This document shows, piece after piece, positions 38,041 through 46,499 of a DNA stretch of 64,000 nucleotides. The DNA comes from Blastocatellia bacterium (lineage in GTDB: Bacteria; Acidobacteriota; Blastocatellia; Pyrinomonadales; Pyrinomonadaceae): contig DNND01000018.1 in NCBI GenBank assembly GCA_003488005.1, positions 15,587-79,586 on the forward strand, in the 5' to 3' direction. Position numbers and translations under genes: made by a program. Within the stretch, counting starts at the first letter, position 1; the number at the start of each line of letters is the position of its first letter. The notes under the pieces were generated by a model that saw only the letters and a program-made list of their open reading frames with translations, was not told where the DNA came from and searched no databases.

Positions 38041-39329
38041 TGGAATGGTTAATCGCGATGAACATTAGAACTGAAATCAACGTGCCGACCGTTTCCGGAA
38101 GCCGCCAAAGCGAGCGCGGCGCGGCGCTGCTTACGGTGCTAATGATTTCAACTTTGCTGTTCGCGACCAGCGGCGCACTGATCGTGACTACTGCACTCTC
38201 AACGCGAATGGCGATTGATTCCACTTCGGAGTTGCAGGCCTATTACAGCGCCGAAGCCGGATTGGAAATCAGTCTCGGTGTCCTGCGCGGACAAGTCGCG
38301 CCGAATAGCGCGCTGCCGGCAGGGTCAAAAATCAGCTTCCGGCGGGCAGTCACACCCGCGTCCTCAAATGTGCCGAGTGACACTACAGGTCTTGCTCGCC
38401 TTTCCGGTTGGTTGAACTATAGCTACACGCCTGCCGGGGCAAGTAATCCCGATCGCGTCGCTCTGACTTCAAGTTACGCTCCCGTCAACGGCATGGCTTA
38501 CAGCGTGCTGGTGAGTGACCCCGACCAAACGCCGATCGCTTCCGGCGATCCAACTCGTTTGCTTGTGCAGGTCACCGGCTATGGTCCAAAAGGCGCGATG
38601 AAGCAGATGGAGTTGATCGTCAACCGCAGCAATTTTGATTACGACCCTGTGGCTACGATCCTAATGCGCAGCGCCGACGATGGTACGCCGATTACTTTTA
38701 CGACCGGTAACAGCGCGGCAAAAGAATATTCGGGACACGATCACTTCGCTACAGGAAAAGTTTTGCCCACCTTTGGAGCCACCTTGGATGCAGATATGGC
38801 CATTGAAATCAGTGCCAGCAACAAGGGTACGGTCGCTGATCCAATCGCCTCCGTGATTTCTAACTCTTCGTTGCCTGCTTGGTTGCGGTCCGCCAATCAG
38901 GCCCGCGCCTTTCTGGAAGATCAGAAGCTGAACGCTATTAGTCAGGGTCGTTATTTTTCAACCTTCAGCGGTTCTTCCGGCAGTTCTTCAGCACCGGCTT
39001 TTACCTTTGTCGATGGCGACTGCAATCTGGATGGAGGCGCCGGCTTATTAATTGTTACGGGTAATCTCAATTTGAGTGGCAACCCGAGTTTCGATGGACT
39101 GATTCTTGTCCTCGGCGGAGGCTCGGTCAACCGCAATGGCGGGGGCAACGGTAGTATTTACGGCTCGATCGTGGTGGCCCATTTTGATCCAGTGAATTCA
39201 GGACCATTCCTTTCGCCTACGTTCAATACCAACGGCGGGGGAAACTCGACTATGCAATACGACTCAGACGCTGTGCGCAAAGCGCTAAACCTTGGAGGCC
39301 CGCGCGTCTGGGGCGTTCGCGAATATTGA
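38040..39329 (+). CDS. PilX-like pilus assembly protein
   Basis: 429 residues from the ATG at 38040, which overlaps the PilW-like stop; an ATG at 38058 is the alternative. A short basic leader precedes a hydrophobic helix SERGAALLTVLMISTLLFATSG, followed by ELQAYYSAEAGLEISLGVLRG, the PilX_N-type signature. The remainder is a long Ser/Gly/Asn-rich beta region, much longer than PilX of Neisseria or Pseudomonas, with GAGLLIVTGNLNLSGNPSFDGLILVLGG near residue 340, as seen in PilX-like proteins of Acidobacteriota and Deltaproteobacteria. No PilY1-like adhesin gene follows, which is where one usually lies. Confidence 0.85.
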   Translation: MEWLIAMNIRTEINVPTVSGSRQSERGAALLTVLMISTLLFATSGALIVTTALSTRMAIDSTSELQAYYSAEAGLEISLGVLRGQVAPNSALPAGSKISFRRAVTPASSNVPSDTTGLARLSGWLNYSYTPAGASNPDRVALTSSYAPVNGMAYSVLVSDPDQTPIASGDPTRLLVQVTGYGPKGAMKQMELIVNRSNFDYDPVATILMRSADDGTPITFTTGNSAAKEYSGHDHFATGKVLPTFGATLDADMAIEISASNKGTVADPIASVISNSSLPAWLRSANQARAFLEDQKLNAISQGRYFSTFSGSSGSSSAPAFTFVDGDCNLDGGAGLLIVTGNLNLSGNPSFDGLILVLGGGSVNRNGGGNGSIYGSIVVAHFDPVNSGPFLSPTFNTNGGGNSTMQYDSDAVRKALNLGGPRVWGVREY

Positions 39330-39388
39330 TCAAAGAAAAGACCACCTTCCCACAATCTACTCACGAGTAATGAAAGGACCGTAAGAAA

Positions 39389-39802
39389 ATGCCAAACGAC
39401 CGAACCCACTCATCCAAACGCGTACTCATCGCCGATGACGATCCGATCATCAGACGCCTGCTCAGTTCGGCAGTGACGAGCGAAGGCTATACCGCAGTCG
39501 TCGTCGAAGATGGTCGCGCCGCCTTTAGGATGCTGCAAGCGGATGCGGGCTTTACGGCAGCGCTCTTCGATATGCGCATGCCTGGCCTGAATGGAATTGA
39601 CCTGATTCGGCACATGAGGACTGAGAAGCGACTGCAAAGAATTCCGGTGATGCTAATAACTGCCGAGCAGGATCTGAGAGTCATGTCTGACAGCTTCGCC
39701 GCCGGGGCAGTTGCCTTTCTTTCCAAGCCCCTAACGGTGGACAAACTTCAAACAGGCTTGCGCATGCTGCTGCACAGTGCCCAAACGCACATCGCCGCCT
39801 AA
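39389..39802 (+). CDS. single-domain response regulator
   Basis: 137 residues, a complete CheY-like receiver: RVLIADDDPIIRRLL, acceptor Asp in AALFDMRMPGLNG, Thr in VMLITAEQD, Lys in AFLSKPLTV. There is no output domain. It lies 59 bases after the pilin operon and 62 before an Hpt gene in the same direction, a layout suggesting a phosphorelay arm linked to pilus function. A kinase is missing locally, so the phosphodonor must be encoded elsewhere; the hybrid kinase of the first operon is a candidate. Confidence 0.93.
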   Translation: MPNDRTHSSKRVLIADDDPIIRRLLSSAVTSEGYTAVVVEDGRAAFRMLQADAGFTAALFDMRMPGLNGIDLIRHMRTEKRLQRIPVMLITAEQDLRVMSDSFAAGAVAFLSKPLTVDKLQTGLRMLLHSAQTHIAA

Positions 39803-39864
39803 GTAACTCGATCCCTCCGTCCTGCAATCCTCTACCTCCTAAAGTCAAAACGGGAACTAACGAA

Positions 39865-40257
39865 ATGACGGTCGTTATTCAAAGATCGCTAAATCAGGAA
39901 AACGAATCTCAAGAAATTGATCTCACCGCGCTGACAGCATTCGGAGAGATGACCACGGACGGCGAGCCTGATGTGGTGGTGGAGTTGATCGATCTTTATT
40001 TAAAGGATGGAGCAGAACGCGTGACGCAGATAAAGCACGCGGCCGTAACCGCTGACCGAATCTTATTGAAGAATGTCGTTCATACTTTTAAAGGGAGTAG
40101 TGGCAGCCTTGGCTTTCAGAAGATTGTCGAGCTTTGTGAACAGCTCGAGCGGCTCGAGGGTCAGGACAATCTCAACGTGCTCATGGAACCACTAGAATTT
40201 GAGTTTACTCGCGTGTGCGACGCGCTGTGGAAGTTTCGGCAAAGCAGAATTGGCTAA
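39865..40257 (+). CDS. histidine phosphotransfer (Hpt) protein
   Basis: 130 residues, all helical, with the Hpt signature VVHTFKGSSGSLGFQKI, whose histidine (about residue 73) is the phosphorylated residue, followed by LCEQLERLEG. Hpt proteins shuttle phosphoryl groups between the receiver of a hybrid kinase and a final response regulator. It is stand-alone, next to a single-domain receiver, which gives the receiver/Hpt half of a relay. The start ATG at 39865 has only a weak ribosome-binding site, but no better start keeps the domain complete. Confidence 0.92.
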   Translation: MTVVIQRSLNQENESQEIDLTALTAFGEMTTDGEPDVVVELIDLYLKDGAERVTQIKHAAVTADRILLKNVVHTFKGSSGSLGFQKIVELCEQLERLEGQDNLNVLMEPLEFEFTRVCDALWKFRQSRIG

Positions 40258-40268
40258 GAAGGTTTGGA

Positions 40269-40526
40269 CTAACTTGCGCCTGAGGGCGTCGTTTCAGGTA
40301 AACGCCAGAATGCTTTTTGGGGCAGAAGCGGATGCTGGTATCGTTCGACCACTCGCGCATGATAGCGACCCAATTGGTGGCAATGGGAGCAGGTAGCAAC
40401 GTAAGTACAAGCTTCACCCAGGTCGGACGTGCCACGGGTAAGATCTCCTAATAGCCTAAACCGTCGGAAACATACTTCGCACGTAACTATCAGCGACCAT
40501 TCTCTGTGGGCTTGCTCTTCTGGCAT
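40269..40526 (-). CDS. small protein with two CxxC pairs (possible zinc ribbon), unknown
   Basis: 85 residues, minus strand, converging on the Hpt gene. It contains VTCEVCFRRFRLLG and, about 25 residues later, ATCSHCHQLGRYHARVVERY: two CxxC knuckles as in zinc-ribbon modules. The spacing and the surrounding basic residues look genuine. The ATG at 40526 lacks a clear ribosome-binding site. The function is unknown; a zinc-stabilised nucleic-acid- or protein-binding module is a reasonable guess. Its strand opposes its neighbours, so it is independently expressed. Confidence 0.6.
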   Translation of the reverse strand: MPEEQAHREWSLIVTCEVCFRRFRLLGDLTRGTSDLGEACTYVATCSHCHQLGRYHARVVERYQHPLLPQKAFWRLPETTPSGAS

Positions 40527-40625
40527 GGCGGCAAAGTACCAAAAGTAAAAAGTGATATCTGTGCGCTACCGCACATTGCGTGGTTGGCTATTGACCGCGT
40601 CTTTGGCCGGGTGTAGAAGCTGAGC

Positions 40626-41027
40626 ATGTCGTCAAAGATTCGCGTTCTCTATGCAGAGGACGATCCGGATACTCGAGAGATGATTTGCTTCGCGCTCGAA
40701 AGCGAAGGCTTTGAAGTTGTCTGTCCTGATAACCCGGGTCAGTTTCTTGAAATGGCAAAAGAGAAGCAGTGGGATGCTTTTATGATGGACACCTGGATGC
40801 CGGATATATCAGGGGTTGACCTTTGCAAAAAAGTTAGAGAATTCGATCCCCATACGCCAATTATCTTCTATACCGGCGCCACCTACGAACGCGATCAGAA
40901 ACACGCACTTGAATGCGGAGCACAAGCCTACGTTATCAAACCCGTCTCTTTTGAAGTCCTGGTCAAGAGTATTCGCGGCGTTCTCAACCCACGTCAATCG
41001 GCAGCTCGGCCAGCCTCTGGAGCATAG
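40626..41027 (+). CDS. single-domain response regulator
   Basis: 133 residues, a complete receiver: RVLYAEDDPDTREM, acceptor Asp in AFMMDTWMPDISG, Thr in IIFYTGATYE, Lys in AYVIKPVSFE. There is no output domain or helix-turn-helix. It is divergent from the small CxxC gene and convergent with the HD-GYP receiver gene, so it stands alone in its own unit. It is most likely a phosphate sink or an allosteric partner protein of CheY type. Confidence 0.92.
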   Translation: MSSKIRVLYAEDDPDTREMICFALESEGFEVVCPDNPGQFLEMAKEKQWDAFMMDTWMPDISGVDLCKKVREFDPHTPIIFYTGATYERDQKHALECGAQAYVIKPVSFEVLVKSIRGVLNPRQSAARPASGA

Positions 41028-41070
41028 ACCACGCCGAACGCTTTCCAAACTAGAACTCTTTTATTATTTC

Positions 41071-41171
41071 GACTGCGGCGGCTTGACGCCGCTTTTGGTT
41101 AGCCCTGCGATCTCGTCATAGAAAAACATTCGACTGCTCTTAAGCTAAGGCGGCGTCAAGCCGCCGCAGTC
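41071..41171. repeat. inverted repeat with 22-bp perfect arms between convergent genes
   Basis: The arms 41071-41092 (beginning GACTGCGGCGGCTTGACGCC) and 41150-41171 are exact reverse complements, separated by about 57 bases. It lies between the ends of two convergent genes and could act as a bidirectional terminator. The arm resembles the TGCGG(T/C)GGC...CCGCTTT sequence inside the palindromic element at 59431, suggesting a dispersed REP-like family. Confidence 0.85.
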
Positions 41172-41193
41172 CAAAGCGTGGCGCTCGGTTTGT

Positions 41194-42243
41194 TTAGGTT
41201 CTGGCGTGAATTTGGCTGGCGGCCGTGATTCCGTTCAGGCCGGCGAGAATTGTTTCGGCTTCCACCGTCGTTGATTTCGGATCATCAATGTCGGCTGCCA
41301 GTTGCGACAAAGCATCCACGACCTTTGGATCGAATTGCTTTCCCGACCGCTGACTAAGAACTCTGATCACTTCCTGGTGCAGCATGGGCTGAGAATCCCT
41401 GGGCCGCAGCAGTGAATCGTATTCATTAGCGATGCGAATAATTCGTGCCCCAAGCGGGATCTGTTCCTGCCCGAAACCCCTGGGACCGCTGCCATCAAAG
41501 TTCTCGTGCTGCATGCGAATCATGTCTGCGACGTTGGCCAATTCCGGGATCGATTCCAGCAACCCTAGTTCACACTCCTCATGAGTGGGCTGAACTCTGC
41601 TTTCGGCCGCGTGTCTACGCACGGGAATAGAACCGGAACGATTCAGGGTGTGCAACAAAGCCGCGGTTGCCATCTCATTGATTCGGTCCTCGTTCATTTC
41701 CAACTTGCGCGCAATGGCGTTCGCGTGTTTGCAAACTCGCAGTGCGTGGTTGTAGTCGTCTTCGTTTCTTGATCGCAGCATACCGACCAAAGACTTGACC
41801 AGGCCCAAGGTGAACGATTGTAACTTTTGACCTAGGCGTTCATTCGCCAACATAAGCGAGTTGCGCTTCCTGTTGCTTTCATAATGATCGCGCGCGCGGC
41901 TGACCTTCATCTTCAGCTCGCCGTTGTTCCATGGTTTGGTGAAATACATGTAGACCAGTCCGCAGTTGATGGTTTCGACCAAAGCTTCGACGTCGGTGTA
42001 ACCGGTCAACAGGATGCGCACCATGTGCGGACGCAAGGTAGAAGTCGCCTTTAACAACTCAATGCCGCTCATGCCCGGCATGCGCTGATCGGTAATGATA
42101 ATGGCCACATCGTGCTGTTCCAGCACCTTGATGGCGGCTGGTCCGGACGACGCGGTGAAACATTCGTACTCGGTAGAGAATAAACGTTCGAGCAGGCGCA
42201 AATTGGCTTGTTCGTCATCAACAATTAACAGTTTGTAAGTCAT
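41194..42243 (-). CDS. receiver with degenerate HD-GYP domain
   Basis: 349 residues. N-terminal receiver (LLIVDDEQANLRLL, Asp in IIITDQRMPGMSG, Thr in ILLTGYTD, Lys in YFTKPWNN) followed by an HD-GYP-like domain (about 150-330). The catalytic signatures are damaged: the HD pair reads HT (AALLHTLNRSG) and the GYP loop reads HENFDGSGPRGFG, so Asp of HD and Tyr of GYP are absent. The IPLGARIIRIANEYDSL segment is kept. It probably does not hydrolyse c-di-GMP and may act as a binding or scaffold protein. GAGGTG ribosome-binding site upstream. It is 27 bases downstream of a receiver-kinase gene with which it shares an operon. Confidence 0.9.
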   Translation of the reverse strand: MTYKLLIVDDEQANLRLLERLFSTEYECFTASSGPAAIKVLEQHDVAIIITDQRMPGMSGIELLKATSTLRPHMVRILLTGYTDVEALVETINCGLVYMYFTKPWNNGELKMKVSRARDHYESNRKRNSLMLANERLGQKLQSFTLGLVKSLVGMLRSRNEDDYNHALRVCKHANAIARKLEMNEDRINEMATAALLHTLNRSGSIPVRRHAAESRVQPTHEECELGLLESIPELANVADMIRMQHENFDGSGPRGFGQEQIPLGARIIRIANEYDSLLRPRDSQPMLHQEVIRVLSQRSGKQFDPKVVDALSQLAADIDDPKSTTVEAETILAGLNGITAASQIHART

Positions 42244-42270
42244 GTTTTTCGCACCTCGAGGGGAGTTTTG

Positions 42271-43608
42271 TTAAAGGGTTGTCTGTCTGACCGGAATTCG
42301 CACCGTGAAAATCGTGCCCTGGCCTAACTTGCTTTGCACTGAAATTGCGCCGCAGTGTTTTTCAATAATGCCGTAAGAGGTAGAAAGGCCAAGCCCGGTG
42401 CCCACGCCTACCGGCTTGGTGGTAAAGAACGGATCAAAAATTTTCGAAATCTGCTCGTCGGAAATGCCCCCGCCATCGTCGGCGATCATGACGACGATCC
42501 GATCGCCTTCGAGCTTGGTCTGAATAGTTACTTTCCCGCTGTCACCGACTGCCTGCGCTGCGTTGACGAGCAGGTTCATCCAGACCTGATTGAGCTGGCT
42601 GGCGTAACAATCAACCAAAGGAAGATCGCCATAGTGTTTTTCCAGCATGATTGATCCGGCACTGTAGTATTGAGAGAGAAGTCGCAACGTCGAGCTGATG
42701 CCTTCGTTGATATCGATACTCTTAAATTCTGCTTCATCAAGGCGCGAGAACAGACGGAGATTCTTGACTACATCGCAGATGCGCTCAGCGCCTTCGCGAC
42801 AATCCGCCAGGATCAAGCTCAGCTCGCGGCGCATGGTGGTGTAATTGATTTTAGTTTCTATCGCATCCAGCGATGCGGGGTATTCGCCGGCTAACTTAAT
42901 GTTGTCCCAGGCGTCGAAAAGTATTTCCAGGCGTTTCAGGTAACCGGCAAGAATGTCCATGTTGCCGTAGATGAAGCCGGCCGGATTGTTGAGTTCGTGC
43001 GCAACGCCGGCGGCGAGTTGGCCCAGACTGGCCATTTTTTCGCTTTGCACCAGTTGAGCCTGAAGACGTTCAAGCTCGGCTTTGCTTTTCGCCAGTTCGA
43101 CATTCTGTCTCTCAAGATCGGTTTTATATATTCGAGCGGTGCGTTGCAGCGCCCTGCGCTCGAGCGCGTGCTCGACAGAGAGGGTCAGGACATCCAACTC
43201 GCAAGGCTTGATTAGATAGTCGAAGGCCCCGACGCGCAGTGCATCCCTGACCCTTTGCGGGCGGTCAACACCTGAAACCATAATGAACGCAGTGTCGGGA
43301 TAGCGCGTGGTTATCTCACGCAGCAATTCAACGCCGTTTCGTCCCGGCATCATCATGTCCGAAATCACCAGGGCGCAGGGTTGTCGCGCCAGGTACTCCA
43401 ACGCCTCATCGGCGGAAGCGGCGGTCTGGCAGTCATACCTGTCGCTCAGCCACTCGGCATACAAGTTTCGCAAGCCCTCTTCGTCATCCACGATTAGAAT
43501 TCGACGGTCGACAAGGTCGATGGCGTGCACACGTTCGCCACCAGGTATGGGCGCCGAGACACGAAGCGAACTCGATTCAATTGTGAATTCCGTTTGTGGA
43601 TTGACCAT
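42271..43608 (-). CDS. receiver-linked histidine kinase
   Basis: 445 residues: a receiver (about 35-150; [16 protein letters not shown], Asp in [14 protein letters not shown], Lys in DYLIKPCEL), a long coiled coil (about 165-205), HisKA with [22 protein letters not shown], and HATPase_c ([18 protein letters not shown]). It is soluble. This is the kinase most closely placed to the degenerate HD-GYP receiver, and the two probably act as a pair. ATG at 43608 has no strong ribosome-binding site, but the domain begins 35 residues later, so the start is not critical. Confidence 0.93.
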   Translation of the reverse strand: MVNPQTEFTIESSSLRVSAPIPGGERVHAIDLVDRRILIVDDEEGLRNLYAEWLSDRYDCQTAASADEALEYLARQPCALVISDMMMPGRNGVELLREITTRYPDTAFIMVSGVDRPQRVRDALRVGAFDYLIKPCELDVLTLSVEHALERRALQRTARIYKTDLERQNVELAKSKAELERLQAQLVQSEKMASLGQLAAGVAHELNNPAGFIYGNMDILAGYLKRLEILFDAWDNIKLAGEYPASLDAIETKINYTTMRRELSLILADCREGAERICDVVKNLRLFSRLDEAEFKSIDINEGISSTLRLLSQYYSAGSIMLEKHYGDLPLVDCYASQLNQVWMNLLVNAAQAVGDSGKVTIQTKLEGDRIVVMIADDGGGISDEQISKIFDPFFTTKPVGVGTGLGLSTSYGIIEKHCGAISVQSKLGQGTIFTVRIPVRQTTL

Positions 43609-43786
43609 GAAAAATAATTGTTTGGCGGTCAGTTTTTGATCCCGCGCCGCCGATTGATTGCGTGAGTTGACAGGTATTTTCGGAACAAGCGGGTAAAATC
43701 AGTAGCCTCTTTTGCCACACGTTGCCACAAGCAGGGCGCATTTCAGTCACCCATCTCGCTGAGCGCACGGATTGTGCCAAACAGTT

Positions 43787-44617
43787 TTAGGACGCGCGCG
43801 CTTTGGCGGTTCCGGGCGTGATTTGCTGTCGATAAGAATTTGCAGTAATGGACGAATGGCTGAGGATGTTTGGGTAAAGCGTCCGCGGCTCAATGACTCT
43901 GGCCAGCACCTGAACCTCGATCGGTTCGCCATGTTGATAGATAGGATGCGCGTTCATTTTCACTGGCAGCGATTTGCCGGATTTCGTAACCAGGCGGACC
44001 TCGTTCATCGTTCGCGTTTGCGCGTCCAGCATCAAGTTGGTGCTGCGCGAAATGAGCGGCTTTGAAACAGCGGCGACAATCGCGGAAACCTCCATTCCCA
44101 GGATCTCCGGCTGCGAATAGCCCAGTAAACAGAGCCCGGCGGGATTCATTGAAGTAATGTGCCCGCTGAGATCGTGCGTGTAAATGATCTCTTCCAAGCT
44201 GTCAAAAAGCGCGAGATAGCGTCGCTCTCGTTCCGCTTGTAAAGCAGCGGAATGTGCCTGTTCTACTACGCAGCAAATCGAGCGTTCGATGCTTGCCCTC
44301 GTAAGTCGGTCTCGAACCAAACAGTCGGCGGCGCCATTTCTTATTCCGGCGACAACCTCACTTGCATCGTTGCCGGTCACCAACACAATCGGCGCCGTGA
44401 GGCCAACGCTGCGTGCCTGGGCCAGCAACTTCAAGCCGTTGCCCGTTCCGGAATCTATTACGCAAATATCGGCTGTTTGGCTGCGAAACTCTTCAAGGAT
44501 CGCATGGTAACCCGAGCAGGCATTGACCTGGAATTGATCGGCAGGCAGCGCCGACAAGAGGTTGCGGAGGCTACGTTCGTGGTCGAGTGAATGGTCGATC
44601 AGAAGAATTGTGATCAT
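43787..44617 (-). CDS. receiver-PAS protein without kinase domain
   Basis: 276 residues. A divergent receiver (ILLIDHSLDHERSLR with only part of the acidic pocket; acceptor Asp in ICVIDSGTGNG; Thr in VLVTGNDAS; the conserved Lys replaced by Arg in CLVRDR) is followed by a short linker and a PAS domain (YLALFDSLEEIIYTHDLSGH onward). No kinase, GGDEF or DNA-binding output follows. It looks like a regulatory protein working through protein contact, or a shortened kinase. The end at 43787 is a clean stop, with no sign of a frameshifted kinase domain downstream. No operon partner within 170 bases. Confidence 0.85.
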   Translation of the reverse strand: MITILLIDHSLDHERSLRNLLSALPADQFQVNACSGYHAILEEFRSQTADICVIDSGTGNGLKLLAQARSVGLTAPIVLVTGNDASEVVAGIRNGAADCLVRDRLTRASIERSICCVVEQAHSAALQAERERRYLALFDSLEEIIYTHDLSGHITSMNPAGLCLLGYSQPEILGMEVSAIVAAVSKPLISRSTNLMLDAQTRTMNEVRLVTKSGKSLPVKMNAHPIYQHGEPIEVQVLARVIEPRTLYPNILSHSSITANSYRQQITPGTAKARAS

Positions 44618-45039
44618 GCGATGTTTTTCTGGGCGATGAAAGAATCATGCGCGAATCAAACTGCTAAATTGGTTTGGGTTGCGAGAAAATGTTGCGCAAT
44701 TGGCTTGCTGGGTTTGGGAGGAGCCGATCGTCCGAAGCGTGGTGAAAGAGTTAACTGCGCAACATTTTGTCGGGGCCAAACGCCTCACTTCTTTTTCTGT
44801 GAGCCTTAAAGAGGCACGCTCTGCGATTGACCGCACAAGTTGTGCCACGCGGGAAACGCTGACTGAAAGTTAATCGCCAACGCGCTGGATCAGCAGTACG
44901 ACTCGCGCGGCATAACGCTTGCCACTTCAGACCTCGCACGGCCGATAAACGGCGCCAATAAAATCCGCTTTACTTGCAGCCACCTTGGCCTTCGCACCTC
45001 AGCGAACAACTTTTCCCCGATTAGCCGGAGTTTAATAAA
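44618..45039. promoter_or_regulatory. divergent intergenic region with an inverted repeat
   Basis: About 420 bases between divergently transcribed genes, so it must hold both promoters. A 13-base inverted repeat (AAAATGTTGCGCA at 44686-44698 and its complement at 44756-44768) brackets about 57 bases. It is a candidate looped operator or a hairpin, on weak evidence. No other structure was seen. Confidence 0.4.
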
Positions 45040-46398
45040 ATGCGCATCAAGCAAATCATTACCCCGCTGTCCTACAGCTTTGCGGTTTTCATCGCTGCCA
45101 TCGGCGTGTTTGCATTGCCGGAACTAAACCGGTCGATTGGCCGCACGAGTGTTGTTTCAGCCGCAACCAATAGCGCGGCGTCGCCTGCGAGTGATTCCAT
45201 AGCAATATATTCCTGGAATTTAAGCGATGGTGGGCAGCCTTTGATTAGTTTGCCGGACCACGTCGGCGCCGGCGTAGACCTTTCGCTGAGCTATTCGCTG
45301 GACCAGTTTGAGTTTCCGCTCTTTCAGTCGGTGTATTACAACCAAAGTGCGCGCAAATATATTTTGATGGTGATTGCCAAACAGGGAAGGCGAGCGCAGT
45401 TCCTTGATTTGAAAACGCAGCCGCAGTCCGGCGCCGGCGCCGAGCTGAATTTTTCAGAGAGCGGGCGGAACAAGCTGTTAAAAACCAAAGAAGGCACGGT
45501 TTATACCTTCGCAACACTTGGTGACGGCGAACTTCACTGTAGCCAAATAAAGGATCGCAACGGCCTGATCATCAACCTGCATTACAACCTCCAGGCTTCG
45601 CTGGCTCAAATTGACGACGTTTCCGGCCGACGGATCGAATTTAGTTACACCGACGATTATGTAAGCGCCATCACGCAGACGTGGGGACCGAGCGCTATAA
45701 AAAAGCAGACTTGGGCCATCACCGATGACCGCACACTTATAGCGCAACCGATCGTTTCCAGTTCTTCAACTGCTCTAGTTGCGAAACACATTCCTTCAAA
45801 TGCTACCAAGCCGGGATACACCGCGCAGATGGCGGCGGACGATTTGACGCTGGCGGCAATTTTTGGCGGGCCCGGCGCCGTCGCCGCGGCCAACGGCTTT
45901 GAACCGACGCAACTTGGCAATCAGTATCCGTTATATCGCGGCGATCTAATTGGGGATGATGGCGTACTGCGGCGGGGCCATCTATCTTTCGCGATGCATT
46001 TATACGGTAACGCGAACGGCACCGGCGAATCGCCCTTGTACGTTCCCGCAGGTTTCACTTCCCATAGCTCGGTACCGACGCCGACCGATGCCGCCGTGTT
46101 GTTTTACTATCCGCGGTTAGGCCGCCTGACTAACGTCACGCTGGCAGTCTTTCATGTGGCGGATTTTCAATTAAGTGACGAAGGCGCGCGTGTGCGCATA
46201 GGCAACATTGGTGGACCAGGCGGTTCCATTGGCACTTACAAACATTCGCATATTGAATTCTATCGCGGCGACACCGGCGGTCTGCCGTCGCTGGCCGCTC
46301 GCTCGTGTTTGAGAATCGATCCGGCGACGGTGTTCGAAGCAACTCAGGAAGCGATTGCCCGCGCCGGCACTGCGCAATCCGATCGTGGCGGATACTGA
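45040..46398 (+). CDS. secreted protein of unknown function with YD-repeat-like and M23-like segments
   Basis: 452 residues. An N-terminal signal/anchor sequence (LSYSFAVFIAAIGVFALP). The middle (about 95-225) resembles Rhs/YD-repeat strands: KDRNGLIINLHYNLQASLAQ and IDDVSGRRIEFSYTDDYVSA. The C-terminal ~120 residues include VRIGNIGGPGGSIGTYKHSHIEFYRG, which recalls the H-x-H region of M23/LytM metallopeptidases, but I cannot find the partner histidine/aspartate motif. Length and composition look real. It may be a cell-surface or exported protein. No neighbour in the same direction. The sugar- or peptidoglycan-binding role is unproven. Confidence 0.75.
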   Translation: MRIKQIITPLSYSFAVFIAAIGVFALPELNRSIGRTSVVSAATNSAASPASDSIAIYSWNLSDGGQPLISLPDHVGAGVDLSLSYSLDQFEFPLFQSVYYNQSARKYILMVIAKQGRRAQFLDLKTQPQSGAGAELNFSESGRNKLLKTKEGTVYTFATLGDGELHCSQIKDRNGLIINLHYNLQASLAQIDDVSGRRIEFSYTDDYVSAITQTWGPSAIKKQTWAITDDRTLIAQPIVSSSSTALVAKHIPSNATKPGYTAQMAADDLTLAAIFGGPGAVAAANGFEPTQLGNQYPLYRGDLIGDDGVLRRGHLSFAMHLYGNANGTGESPLYVPAGFTSHSSVPTPTDAAVLFYYPRLGRLTNVTLAVFHVADFQLSDEGARVRIGNIGGPGGSIGTYKHSHIEFYRGDTGGLPSLAARSCLRIDPATVFEATQEAIARAGTAQSDRGGY

Positions 46399-46425
46399 AC
46401 ACAGCGCTGATCCTTCGCGACCGTT

Positions 46426-46489
46426 TAAAAAAAAAGAGGTGACGGAATAAATCCGCCACCTCTTCAAAGTTTCGTGGCAACCACGAAAC
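46426..46489 (-). terminator. tandem terminator hairpins after the second TonB-type receptor gene
   Basis: Reading on the minus strand: a perfect 9-bp hairpin (arms at 46469-46477 and 46481-46489) just after the stop at 46500, then a 13-bp near-perfect stem (46434-46464) followed by a run of T. This is a strong intrinsic terminator for the receptor gene. It also sits 35 bases past the convergent secreted-protein gene. Confidence 0.85.
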
Positions 46490-46499
46490 GAAGGGAGAG

